The notes: generated by a model not told the origin, from the sequence alone. 64,000 bases of DNA from Bacillota bacterium (GCA_030529825.1 JAUMWD010000001.1:224935-288934), one strand, 5' to 3'; positions 7,337 to 15,930 are shown, counted from the first letter of the stretch. Program-made: numbers and translations.

Positions 7337-8787
7337 TATATTTCTCCATTCTTCGCTTGTTCCAATATACGCTCAATTCGTGCTTTCGTTTTTGTTTTTA
7401 TTTCACCGGAGTCATTAATTTTATCATATGAAAGATGGCTCACATCAAAAGGAACTGATTTGCAGGTGCTTCCTTCCTGAAAATAGAAAACCATTCTTCC
7501 GGTACCGACATGCTTTAAGGCGTATCCTACTTCAATCATGACATTATGGCGAGCTCCGGTCAAATCCGCAATAAAAATATCACACTCGCGAATATCCCTG
7601 TACATTACTTCTCTAATGTCGAATGTTCCTGTGTCTCGTGTACCCAAATCAGTTAGTTCCAAATGAAGGTCTCTTGCGACCCCTTTAATTGCTGCAATCC
7701 GACACTCTGCGCGGCTCTCTTCATCTTCACCGTCGTGTTCTGCGGATGGGTACCATCTTGCAAGAAATGCTTTTTTCGGTACATGCTTATATATTTCATC
7801 ATATAGATTGATAACATCATTTATATGGAGTTTTTCTACTTTTCCAATGTTATTTTTCTTTATCCAAGATAGAAAACCACGGTATTTTGATGGATCTGTT
7901 AATTTGTAATAAGCCAATGCCCCTATAACTGCAATATTAGTAGTTGTTGCAGAGATGCGTGATTCCGAAAGAGCGGTCTCTATTTCCGTAAGCTGGGACT
8001 TCAGTTTTTCAACAGCACTTTCATCTTTTGGCAGACTACCGTTGCCTACTAAAAAGAGATACAATTCCACAAAAAAGCTGCATTTTTCGGCATCAATATA
8101 TTTGCTGATTTCAGGAAAATATGAAAAATCCACATTTTGAAGTGTTTTCCTTGCCAAATAGTAATTAATGCCAAAAGACGGATCGGTTTGGATTAACGTA
8201 TCGGAAAAAACTTCTGGATGGTTCAGAATGACTTTAAGGTTCTCCTCTAATTTCAGAGGGATCTGCTTAGCATTAATGTTATGAAATATCGCTGTAGAAT
8301 ACTGTTTTTCTTGCTCGTTTGTTTGGCAAAGTACTAAGCAAAAAGGCACTTTGAAATCAGCTACCACTTCATCAGCCGCCGATAAGCGGTGATTCCCATC
8401 AACACGGTTCAACTTTACCATTTTTTCATCAAATGCAATGTGAGCGATTCTATTTCTATCGCCAGAATCATGATAGAAAACACTGATGGTAAAATTCCCT
8501 AATTTATTTTTCCACGGTTCTTTATTCTGTATTGTTTTGAAAAAAGCATTAACATCACTATAGTTTTTTTCTGTTTCCAGTGACACAGACAATACCACTT
8601 CAGGGAAAAATCTATATTCACCCTTGTTTAAGAATGTAGCCATTTCACCTTTGTGATCTTCTATCAGTTTCCGCTGAACATCCGGATTTTCCTTTGATAT
8701 TCTGCTTAATTCTTTGAAGCTTGCAAAGCCGCGCAAGCAAAGGAAGCCTCCCATGGAGTATTCTAATATCCCGCTCAGTTTTACCAT
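7336..8787 (-). CDS. DGQHR-like domain fused to TIR/deoxyribosyltransferase-like domain
   Basis: A 483-residue two-part protein. The N-terminal half carries the DGNHRLSAAD signature (residues 130-139) of the DGQHR/DndB-like superfamily, linked to DNA-modification and defence loci. The last 140 residues look like a TIR-like or nucleoside-2-deoxyribosyltransferase-like Rossmann fold: RECDIFIADLTGARHNVMIE, then VGYALKHVG and VPFDVSHLSYDKI, close in pattern to the TIR-like nucleotide-binding family. A sensor (N-terminal) plus NAD- or nucleotide-hydrolysing effector (C-terminal) is inference. The gene starts two bases after the upstream stop with GAGGG at a good distance, and couples to the GIY-YIG gene. 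Confidence 0.65.
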   Translation of the reverse strand: MVKLSGILEYSMGGFLCLRGFASFKELSRISKENPDVQRKLIEDHKGEMATFLNKGEYRFFPEVVLSVSLETEKNYSDVNAFFKTIQNKEPWKNKLGNFTISVFYHDSGDRNRIAHIAFDEKMVKLNRVDGNHRLSAADEVVADFKVPFCLVLCQTNEQEKQYSTAIFHNINAKQIPLKLEENLKVILNHPEVFSDTLIQTDPSFGINYYLARKTLQNVDFSYFPEISKYIDAEKCSFFVELYLFLVGNGSLPKDESAVEKLKSQLTEIETALSESRISATTTNIAVIGALAYYKLTDPSKYRGFLSWIKKNNIGKVEKLHINDVINLYDEIYKHVPKKAFLARWYPSAEHDGEDEESRAECRIAAIKGVARDLHLELTDLGTRDTGTFDIREVMYRDIRECDIFIADLTGARHNVMIEVGYALKHVGTGRMVFYFQEGSTCKSVPFDVSHLSYDKINDSGEIKTKTKARIERILEQAKNGEI

Positions 8788-8789
8788 AA

Positions 8790-9569
8790 TTATCCCTCGC
8801 TATCTTTGCGGTTCTTATCTAACAATTCTTCTAATACAGTCTTTTCCGGAGATACCACATATCCCCAGCCTGCGTTGCACTGTGTTCTGAACGCCAAGCC
8901 ATTCATGCGGTCAACAATCAATTCGTCTGTAATTTCATACATTGACACAATGTCTTTATTCAGAATGCTTTGTATGTCTTTTGGCTCCACTAAGGTAATT
9001 GCTATTTGCGGAGATACGGGAAAATTAATGTGAATGGCATCGCGTAGTTTATAGGAATAAATTCCGCACATAGGCAGGACAAACGGCTTATTTGTTTTGT
9101 TTACAGAAAAAGTCACAATGAAAGGATCGAAGAAACCACTTTCCTGAGCCAGATTTATACCCTGTACGGCTGCAAAGTTATGCTGATCTTGCACTGATAA
9201 TAAATGCCAAAATATCGAATACTTATCTACTTTCGATGTGATTGATGGATCACGTGCAATTAAAGCATACACAAAGCTCTTTACATTGTACTGAAATTCA
9301 GGGCTTATAACAAATCCCAGCTCGTCGAAATCTGTATTATCCACGAACTGTAATACTTTTGCAAATGGCGCTTCGATATTATCATTTAGGTATTTTTCGA
9401 CTTCTTCAGAATAGTAGCCAAACTGTGTGTTGATGGTTTTCGCGTGGCCATTAGTGCCTAAAACACCTTTATTGACGTCATAATAATAAAAACTGTGGTT
9501 TTGGTTCTCAAACCTCTTTAACACACATTTCGGCATTTGAATATGAGAATTCACGCCATTTTCGCTCAA
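8790..9569 (-). CDS. DUF4238-family protein
   Basis: A 259-residue protein matching the DUF4238 pattern: an early SHIQMPKCVLKRF then FYYYDV, a GYYSEEVEKYL region, and a C-terminal INFPVSPQIAITL block. The biochemical role of the family is not known; members often sit in accessory or defence islands. Translation appears to begin at a TTG overlapping the previous stop (TTGA), with GGGTGA six bases upstream supplied by the preceding gene's 3' end. It is the fifth gene after the controller. Confidence 0.75.
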   Translation of the reverse strand: MSENGVNSHIQMPKCVLKRFENQNHSFYYYDVNKGVLGTNGHAKTINTQFGYYSEEVEKYLNDNIEAPFAKVLQFVDNTDFDELGFVISPEFQYNVKSFVYALIARDPSITSKVDKYSIFWHLLSVQDQHNFAAVQGINLAQESGFFDPFIVTFSVNKTNKPFVLPMCGIYSYKLRDAIHINFPVSPQIAITLVEPKDIQSILNKDIVSMYEITDELIVDRMNGLAFRTQCNAGWGYVVSPEKTVLEELLDKNRKDSEG

Positions 9570-10156
9570 TTCTGTTCACCCAACAATTCATGATCAAACT
9601 GTGCTTTGGTCTTTGCCTGCACAACAGGCAGCTGCTGTTTCATAGCAGCAATCAGCTTATCGATTTCAACATTTCCTATAAAGATCGATTTTGCGTCATG
9701 ATCAATGTGCGTCCAAGCAGCAGTTGTTAAAACCTCAGAACCTTTTTTGCTAATTGCTGTGCGGAACTCACTTTGTTTCTGTCCCATTTCAACTAAATAG
9801 TCTAAATTATGTTCATTCATATCACGCAAATTTTTGATGTCCGCTAACGGTGCTACCACTTCTATTGCCTGCAAGATCGGCTTAAAAGAATTATCACCAG
9901 CCCGCTGGCATTCTACATCTAATTTTTCTAAATTTTCAATTGCATGATATAGCGCAACAATCAAGAACATACGATCAGCTACGAACATGCTGTTTGCGTT
10001 GCCATTATCCCATGGAGTTCCACCATGATTTCTTTCAAGCGCATCAAAAAAACGATCTGCTTGAACAAATACAGCATTCCACCATTGACAGACTTGACAG
10101 GATAATATCCAAAGCTGCGTACTATTCATTTTTTTATTCTTTATATCTCTACGCAT
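9566..10156 (-). CDS. helical protein with a HEPN-like R-x4-H motif
   Basis: A 196-residue mainly helical protein I cannot assign firmly. Residues 108-118 (KNLRDMNEHNL) contain Arg-x4-His, the catalytic signature of HEPN-type RNases, after a long helix (FVADRMFLIVALYHAIENLEKL region). This makes a HEPN fold plausible, not proven. Its last residues (AQFDHELLGE) closely repeat the tail of the upstream specificity subunit (TQFEKELLGE), at DNA level too. It starts three bases after that gene; the SD is probably the GGGTGA in the preceding tail. An alternative Met lies nine codons in. Confidence 0.5.
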   Translation of the reverse strand: MRRDIKNKKMNSTQLWILSCQVCQWWNAVFVQADRFFDALERNHGGTPWDNGNANSMFVADRMFLIVALYHAIENLEKLDVECQRAGDNSFKPILQAIEVVAPLADIKNLRDMNEHNLDYLVEMGQKQSEFRTAISKKGSEVLTTAAWTHIDHDAKSIFIGNVEIDKLIAAMKQQLPVVQAKTKAQFDHELLGEQN

Positions 10157-10159
10157 GTA

Positions 10160-11542
10160 TTATGATTCACCCAGCAATTCTTTTTCAAACTGTGTTCTTG
10201 CAGCGTTCCACTCTGCGATGGCCTCTCTTCTGAGTCGGTTTGCCTCGGAGCGTCTTTGCATAATTTCTGCGACAATCTGATCCTGCTCAGGTTTATCAGG
10301 CAGCGGGATTCGAACAGCTTTCAGCGTGTCCGTATTCACACCGGCCTGATTATTGAAATTTGTACACAGAAGCTTCCAGTAGCCAATACTCAGGAGCAGG
10401 TTGAAGAAATACGCTACATAGTAGGGGTTCACACCGTCTTTGACAGTAATACGTGTCATGTGGTTCGATGCCGCACAAAGGACGTCAGAATCAAACACTG
10501 TGGTTTTTCCAACCCATTCAGGGGAGTTTGTGTTGTTGAAAATGACTTCGTTCTTTTTGCAGTAATCGGCGTCCTTCAAACCCGCACGAGGTACATATTT
10601 TTTGGTGTCAAATGACAGTTCCCCGTCGGGGGTTATGCTAAACGGGCGCAAATGGGGCACACGCTGCTCATCCGGCAAATCGTCGGCCTGATCCTGTTTG
10701 CCTGCTGCAAAGCCGGAAACGATTTTCTCGCTGATGTCGTCTACACTTACAGTCCGATACGGCAATTCTTCAATCTGCTTTCTAAAATGAGAAAACTTCG
10801 GTGAATAGTAGTCAGCGTCAATACGCCCTTCAATGCTCGCCACGGTCGTAGCATAAGCAGTTTGCTTCGTTGCAGAAAAATCGAACGTTAGGCCCAATCT
10901 ATCAATGAGGTATATGGGATTTTTGCGTAGCAATTCATTTGATAACAATAATTTCCTTTTCAGTTCATTTGGTTGAGGACTATGCTTCAATTTCGTATTT
11001 GGCACAGGAATAACAAGATTTTTTACATCGTCATCAGATAATCTCGGATGTGTATTACCTGTCATCATATGAATTGTTTGCTTTAGAATGACATCAGATC
11101 TAAGTATGTTACTCAGCAATTCACCAGAAATATTTTTCGCTTTTGGTCTTAAAACATGAAATTCAGGAGAACAAATACCATCAAATGTTGCCAGCCATAC
11201 CTTGTTTAAATATGGGCGCAACTTACCATAAAGGATATCACCTGCTTTAAATACAGATGCACTTCCTTCCGCTTCTTCTTCGTTACGCAACAAGCAACCT
11301 GTATTACTTTCAATACTTGACATCCCTATGTATTTCAAATTGGAATCTTTTGCAATAGTTTTGTCTCTAATAAAGTCAACTATTTCAAACAGTCTATATG
11401 CCTGAACTTTGCAGCTACTACGGATTCTATTAATGGCTTCTCTGCGCTCAACATGATAATATTCTGTTCCGAGTGAGCTAGATTCAATTATTTCCCCCAG
11501 GTAAACCGAAAAACACATCAAATTATGCCTACCTGGGGTCAT
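10160..11542 (-). CDS. hsdS: restriction-modification specificity subunit (HsdS-like)
   Basis: A 460-residue DNA-specificity subunit with two target-recognition domains. TRD1 spans about residues 45-165 (FKAGDILYGKLRPYLNKVWLA pattern). TRD2 spans about 250-415 (KKNEVIFNNTNSPEWVGKTTVF). Each is followed by a helical dimerisation/spacer stretch; the last is QIVAEIMQRRSEANRLRREAI. It would direct the methyltransferase-nuclease encoded just upstream to a bipartite site. The start overlaps the upstream stop (ATGA); another Met eight codons in has a better SD (AGGTAGG). Confidence 0.88.
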   Translation of the reverse strand: MTPGRHNLMCFSVYLGEIIESSSLGTEYYHVERREAINRIRSSCKVQAYRLFEIVDFIRDKTIAKDSNLKYIGMSSIESNTGCLLRNEEEAEGSASVFKAGDILYGKLRPYLNKVWLATFDGICSPEFHVLRPKAKNISGELLSNILRSDVILKQTIHMMTGNTHPRLSDDDVKNLVIPVPNTKLKHSPQPNELKRKLLLSNELLRKNPIYLIDRLGLTFDFSATKQTAYATTVASIEGRIDADYYSPKFSHFRKQIEELPYRTVSVDDISEKIVSGFAAGKQDQADDLPDEQRVPHLRPFSITPDGELSFDTKKYVPRAGLKDADYCKKNEVIFNNTNSPEWVGKTTVFDSDVLCAASNHMTRITVKDGVNPYYVAYFFNLLLSIGYWKLLCTNFNNQAGVNTDTLKAVRIPLPDKPEQDQIVAEIMQRRSEANRLRREAIAEWNAARTQFEKELLGES

Positions 11543-13383
11543 GCGAAAAAAGGTGTTGCGTCCTTCTGAAATTCTTCGTACTTCCGGATAATCTCATCGA
11601 GCTGAGAATCGGTTTTGCGTCCGGTGGCGTCATAACCGATAAACTCCGGAGCTGCCATAAAAATTGCTTCGTTCTCGTCCGGTTTTTCATTGGCTTTGCG
11701 CTTGCGGACAAAGATAATGGACGCTTTCACGCCTGCGCCAAAGTGGGCAAAGGCGCACTGAGGCAAGCTCACAACCGCAAGCAGTTGGAACTTCTCCAAA
11801 ATGAAATCGCGGACATACTGCGCGGAGCTGTTTGTCAGAACGCCGTCGGGCAGGACGATTGCCGCCTTGCCGGTTCCGGGCTTCAGGAACTCCCAAATGC
11901 GCTCAATAAACAAAATTTCAGAACTCTGGCGTGGACGATCCTTTTCCTTTCCTTTGGAGTCCTTTGACTTGCCCAATTCATAATTAGACAAATACGGCTT
12001 TTCCACCTTTGTTATCGTAGAGCCGAAAGGCGGATTCGTCAGGATCAGATCAAACTTACCCGCCTCAAATCCGCGATTATGGTCGTGCATCTTATTAATG
12101 CTGTCGAGGGCATCAAAGCTGATGACGTTGGTGTGTCCGTCATCGTGAACAATCATGTTCATCTTTGCTACGCGGGCAATTTCGTCATTGATCTCGATGC
12201 CGTATAGGTGCTTGGAAGCAAAGTCATGCCAGTAGTTAAAGTAATCCACTGTGTCTTTGTCGTAATACTCGCTGGCCTGCGAACGCATATAGTCCAGTGC
12301 GTGCAGCAAGAAACCGCCGGAGCCACAGGCAGGGTCAAGCACATCCCAATCATGTTCCGGCTTCATCATTTTAACCGCAAACTCGATAATGGGACGCGGG
12401 GTAAAATACTGACCGAAGTCACCCTTGAAAAAACCGTCCATAAACTGCTCAAATGCTACACCTTTAACATCAAGGTCAGTTTTGTTGAGGTTTATTGATT
12501 CAAGGTGAGATACAACTGTACGGAGGACACGGTCATCGACCTTAATCGAATCCGTGAATACTTCCGGGTCTTTTACCTTTTGCTCGTTGTACAGCGCATT
12601 GATACGTTCCGCCAGCTTAGAAGACGGCTCATGCGTTTTAATCTGGAACTGGTACGGCTCTCCCTTTTTGCGGGGTTTCTGCTCATCGCTGATTTTGACA
12701 AATATCAGTTTGCACAGCTCTCCGAAAGCCGTAGGCGGGGATAATCTGCCGCCGCCCCACAGGGTTTGATGGCATTTCTTGATCGCTGTAATCAGGTCTT
12801 CACGCGGTACCGGCTTAATGTCCGGTGCCGTTTTTCTTTTGCCCTGACTGTCGGTATATTCACCGCCCTTGTAAAAGCGGAATTCCTGGGGCTTTCCGTA
12901 TGCCTTCGGCAGATCGGCAATGATGTTTTGCTCACGCTCATATATGCCGGTGCTATCGTCGGTAAAGTCCAGAACCTGACGCGTTGCGCCGGCGATAATT
13001 ACAACATACTTTGCGCGCAGCTTCACCCATGTTGCATTTCCAACACCCTGCTCGATTGCCTGCAAAAATTCCGCATCTGTAACGCCGTCTTTTTTGCATT
13101 CGACAACTGCGTAAGGCTTTTTGCAATCATCGTCTTCGAAAATAACAATATCCGCGCGATCCGTGGGTACGCGGTCTGGGATCGTCACCTCAACCTTCAC
13201 GCGGTTGGCCGGATAATCGTATTCATAAATCAGATCCGCCCAGAAATCTGCGCGTACCTTTTCCTCAGGATCGCTGTAATTTTCACTGTGGTTGTCCGAG
13301 GTGACATATGTAATTTTCTGCTTGGTATCAGGCCCTGTGATGTTTATATAGCCGTCTTTTATAGCTCTTTCAAGGTTAGTCAT
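11539..13383 (-). CDS. hsdM: fused PD-(D/E)xK nuclease and N6-adenine methyltransferase
   Basis: A 614-residue subunit combining an N-terminal HsdR_N-like nuclease with a type I-style N6-adenine methylase. Nuclease residues visible are D78 (ADIVIF) and E95-x-K97 (VVECKK). Methylase motifs are FGQYFTPRPI (about 325), the SAM-binding DPACGSGGF (about 347) and the catalytic NPPFG (about 450). No DEAD/DEAH translocase domain is present or encoded nearby. With the separate HsdS, the layout recalls BcgI-like type IIB enzymes, where one chain cuts and methylates. It overlaps the GHL gene by ATGA with GGAGG upstream. Confidence 0.85.
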   Translation of the reverse strand: MTNLERAIKDGYINITGPDTKQKITYVTSDNHSENYSDPEEKVRADFWADLIYEYDYPANRVKVEVTIPDRVPTDRADIVIFEDDDCKKPYAVVECKKDGVTDAEFLQAIEQGVGNATWVKLRAKYVVIIAGATRQVLDFTDDSTGIYEREQNIIADLPKAYGKPQEFRFYKGGEYTDSQGKRKTAPDIKPVPREDLITAIKKCHQTLWGGGRLSPPTAFGELCKLIFVKISDEQKPRKKGEPYQFQIKTHEPSSKLAERINALYNEQKVKDPEVFTDSIKVDDRVLRTVVSHLESINLNKTDLDVKGVAFEQFMDGFFKGDFGQYFTPRPIIEFAVKMMKPEHDWDVLDPACGSGGFLLHALDYMRSQASEYYDKDTVDYFNYWHDFASKHLYGIEINDEIARVAKMNMIVHDDGHTNVISFDALDSINKMHDHNRGFEAGKFDLILTNPPFGSTITKVEKPYLSNYELGKSKDSKGKEKDRPRQSSEILFIERIWEFLKPGTGKAAIVLPDGVLTNSSAQYVRDFILEKFQLLAVVSLPQCAFAHFGAGVKASIIFVRKRKANEKPDENEAIFMAAPEFIGYDATGRKTDSQLDEIIRKYEEFQKDATPFFA

Positions 13384-15380
13384 TTTGTTTCCTCCTGCTT
13401 TTTCGGAAAAAGTTCAGCGTGCTTTTCCATCAGATAGTCCATAGCAAAATCAGGATTATCGCTTAACGTATAGTTCAATTTCTTTCGAAGGAATTCGTAT
13501 TTGAACTTATTATCCTGAATGATCGAGGACCATTTCAGCACTGAAATCTCAATACGGCCGTCATCGGAGTTATATAGGTTTCCTCCGCCTTGGGTTCGAT
13601 TTTGCAAACGGTTTATTACATATGGATCAAAGTCCTGCCCAAGAAGAATAAACTTCCACTTGGTGGTGGCCTTATCAAACATAGGGTTATTTGCAACAGT
13701 TAACGCATAGTCCTCAATCTGGTCAACTTCCTTTTTTGTAAGTGTCATAGTTGGACGTTTCAATTCTACAACCAGATGTTCATATTGCTCATAACCGTTA
13801 CAAATCTGATTATACAAACAAATGTCCGGAATCCTCGTTAAATTTTCTGTTGCTTCAGGGGGAATGTCCGGAATCAGTTCACTCCGTCCAAGGCACGAAA
13901 TGTGAGCCTGAAGCAGATTTTTCAATGATTGGTCAGAGGTAAGCAATGCATATTTTTCTCCGAACACCCACAGTTCTTTTAGCAACAAGCGGTGAAATTG
14001 CGTACGTTCTTTTATTGGCTTTCCCACAGAGTCATTGTAAACCATCTGATCGAGCAGATAAATAAACGTCAAACGGTCACTTACAGTTTTCGCTACATCA
14101 ATGATTTCTGGCAGGTGGGTATGTGTTAATAGCTCTGCAAGGTCGTTTTGCTGCTCTTCTGTCAAATTGAATACTTCTGTCAAAATTGTCTTGATGCTCG
14201 AAGGATTCGTATTGATCGCTTCACGCATCAAACGGTATGTAAGCTTCTTCGCTTGCGTGGGCGCAGATTTTAGCTGAGGTACAACTCTGTTGACCTCCAC
14301 AGCCAACACATCGAATACGCTTTGTTCAGCTCTGCCAATATCATCAACGGGATCCTCCGAGTATGGATAAGAGCCCTCGGCCTTAATACGGCCAATTTCT
14401 GCAACTGCGTCATCATTTTCCTGCTGTTTCAGGATTTCCTTCACATGTTTTCTGGCTTCACCTTCGAAGTAGGCATATGCAGGATCTGCGTTGCCCATCG
14501 CCAGAGTATTCTCCTTATGCATCGCTTCGAAACAATCGCCCAGCAAATAAAGGGAGAGTTCACCCTCCTTAAGGCGGCCGTAGTCTTTTTCATCATATAC
14601 AACGCCACTATTGCCGCAAATGTATTCTTTTCCGGATATCGATTGTTTCCAGTGGATAAAGAGGGCTCTTGCCTTTTGCTCAGGTTTACCTTCTTCTGAA
14701 TATGTATAGATTTGCTCTTCTTGACTCTCAATATAATTGGTGGGATCCAGTTTTACACCATTATATTTCAACGTAATATCGCTATATGCGAGGAGGTAAG
14801 GAGCAAACGTCGTCAACAATTCCGGAATCATAGTTACATTATCTGCTAATTTGCTGACGGCGTTAACCTTAGCATCCTGTATGCCGTGCAAATGGACTAT
14901 GGTACCACAGCTATCTGCACTTGCTGGATCTGCAACGTCACTAAAATCAACATCCATCTGCGAATTGGAATTTATCTTGATTTCATATCTATATTTTTTC
15001 CCGTCTGCAGTTGAAAATGTTGTTTCCCAATCAGCAAAAATACCTACCGATAAGCATTTATATCTACCCTGTCCCAGTTTGCCGTGGTATATACGCCCAC
15101 CGGGGCTTTTATCAGACACGGACTTTTGTGACGAGCCGTATTTCCCAAAATAGTCAGTGACGCTGTCATATGGTATCCCATGGCCATCATCATATACAAA
15201 AATGCCGGTAACCTCTTCTGCACCCTGAATGCCACCATATTCGAATTTTACCTCTATATTTTTGGCATCTGCATCGCACGCATTCCAAATTAGTTCTTTT
15301 ATGGCATCCTTCGGAGATCCTTTTATACTTCTGTCAAAATGCTCCGGCGTCATTTGCACGCTCATTGATTTATAGCCCAT
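13380..15380 (-). CDS. GHL (MORC/MutL-like) ATPase with C-terminal nuclease-like domain
   Basis: A 666-residue protein. The N-terminus is a GHKL ATPase: ELIWNACDADA (N box, N33), DDGHGIP (64-70) and GKLGQGRYK (100-108). Near residues 515-540, DICLYNQICN followed by LVVELKRP gives a D...ExK arrangement typical of PD-(D/E)xK nucleases. Published work proposes that bacterial GHL ATPases linked to restriction-modification systems are the source of eukaryotic MORC proteins; this gene fits that class by architecture and location. It is the first of seven coupled genes, with GGAGG before the start and a dyad at 15403-15419 upstream. Confidence 0.8.
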   Translation of the reverse strand: MGYKSMSVQMTPEHFDRSIKGSPKDAIKELIWNACDADAKNIEVKFEYGGIQGAEEVTGIFVYDDGHGIPYDSVTDYFGKYGSSQKSVSDKSPGGRIYHGKLGQGRYKCLSVGIFADWETTFSTADGKKYRYEIKINSNSQMDVDFSDVADPASADSCGTIVHLHGIQDAKVNAVSKLADNVTMIPELLTTFAPYLLAYSDITLKYNGVKLDPTNYIESQEEQIYTYSEEGKPEQKARALFIHWKQSISGKEYICGNSGVVYDEKDYGRLKEGELSLYLLGDCFEAMHKENTLAMGNADPAYAYFEGEARKHVKEILKQQENDDAVAEIGRIKAEGSYPYSEDPVDDIGRAEQSVFDVLAVEVNRVVPQLKSAPTQAKKLTYRLMREAINTNPSSIKTILTEVFNLTEEQQNDLAELLTHTHLPEIIDVAKTVSDRLTFIYLLDQMVYNDSVGKPIKERTQFHRLLLKELWVFGEKYALLTSDQSLKNLLQAHISCLGRSELIPDIPPEATENLTRIPDICLYNQICNGYEQYEHLVVELKRPTMTLTKKEVDQIEDYALTVANNPMFDKATTKWKFILLGQDFDPYVINRLQNRTQGGGNLYNSDDGRIEISVLKWSSIIQDNKFKYEFLRKKLNYTLSDNPDFAMDYLMEKHAELFPKKQEETK

Positions 15381-15402
15381 GACTTATCCTCCAAAATATT
15401 AT

Positions 15403-15419
15403 GGTCTATTTTATAGGCC
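15403..15419. promoter_or_regulatory. dyad upstream of the GHL ATPase gene
   Basis: GGTCTAT-TTT-ATAGGCC is an inverted repeat with one mismatch in seven. It lies in the 71-bp gap between the HTH controller and the GHL gene, about 25 bp before the start codon. It could be an operator or an RNA hairpin controlling read-through into the operon. Confidence 0.35.
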
Positions 15420-15451
15420 AACATAATAATAAATGGTTCAAAGACCGATAA

Positions 15452-15667
15452 TCAGGACTGCTTTTCATCTTTGATGAACTCGATAATGTCATTTAGTTCG
15501 CAGTTCAGCGCATTGCATATATTTCTCAGTGCTTCGGTGCTGACGTCCTTATCCTTGCCCATCTGGGTCATGGTATAGTGGCTGACTCCAGCAGCTCTTT
15601 CAAGATCGCCCTTTGTCATCCTACGATCCAGCAGCAGATGCCAAAGCTTCATATAACTCACAGCCAT
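15452..15667 (-). CDS. small XRE-family controller protein
   Basis: A 71-residue Cro/cI-type helix-turn-helix protein (GDLERAAGVSHYTMTQMGK as the HTH, then ALRNICNALNCELNDIIEF). Its size and position directly before a restriction-modification operon match controller (C) proteins or YozG-like regulators that delay or tune nuclease expression. GGAGG precedes the ATG. A strong promoter and a TCGACT/AGTCGA dyad lie just upstream, suggesting autoregulation. The seven operon genes follow in the same direction after 71 bp. Confidence 0.8.
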   Translation of the reverse strand: MAVSYMKLWHLLLDRRMTKGDLERAAGVSHYTMTQMGKDKDVSTEALRNICNALNCELNDIIEFIKDEKQS

Positions 15668-15684
15668 TTCAATATCCTCCGATA

Positions 15685-15732
15685 TCGACTAAATTCTTTC
15701 TTTATTATATTCCTCAGTCGAACATTTTTCAA
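15685..15732 (-). promoter_or_regulatory. promoter and probable operator of the controller gene
   Basis: On the minus strand the -35 is TTGAAA (15727-15732), the spacer exactly 17 bp and the -10 TATAAT (15704-15709). A perfect 6-bp inverted repeat, TCGACT (15685-15690) and AGTCGA (15716-15721), brackets the -10 and start region. That is where an autorepressor would bind. The promoter is seen directly; its regulation is inferred. Confidence 0.7.
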
Positions 15733-15795
15733 TCATGAAATACGATTTTCAAACAAGATGTGCGTCTCGCGCGCAAGTGAGGGGATTTGATCTAT

Positions 15796-15930
15796 GACCG
15801 AGGGGATTTGAACCTCGCCAAATACGGTTATATATCGTCCTGACTCAGAAAGAAACTCAAGAATGACGGCAAAACCCTTTGAAATTCGGCCTATTTTATA
15901 AGAATTTTCCTAATAATAAGGTTCAAATCC
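15796..15930. other. opposed tRNA T-arm-like fragments
   Basis: GAGGGGATTTGAACCTCGCC (about 15799-15819, the reverse of a T arm) faces GGTTCAAATCC at 15920-15930 about 100 bp away, with a second GAGGGGATTTGA just before the first. No cloverleaf can be formed. The arrangement mirrors 60-160 and 53709-53860. Confidence 0.45.
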
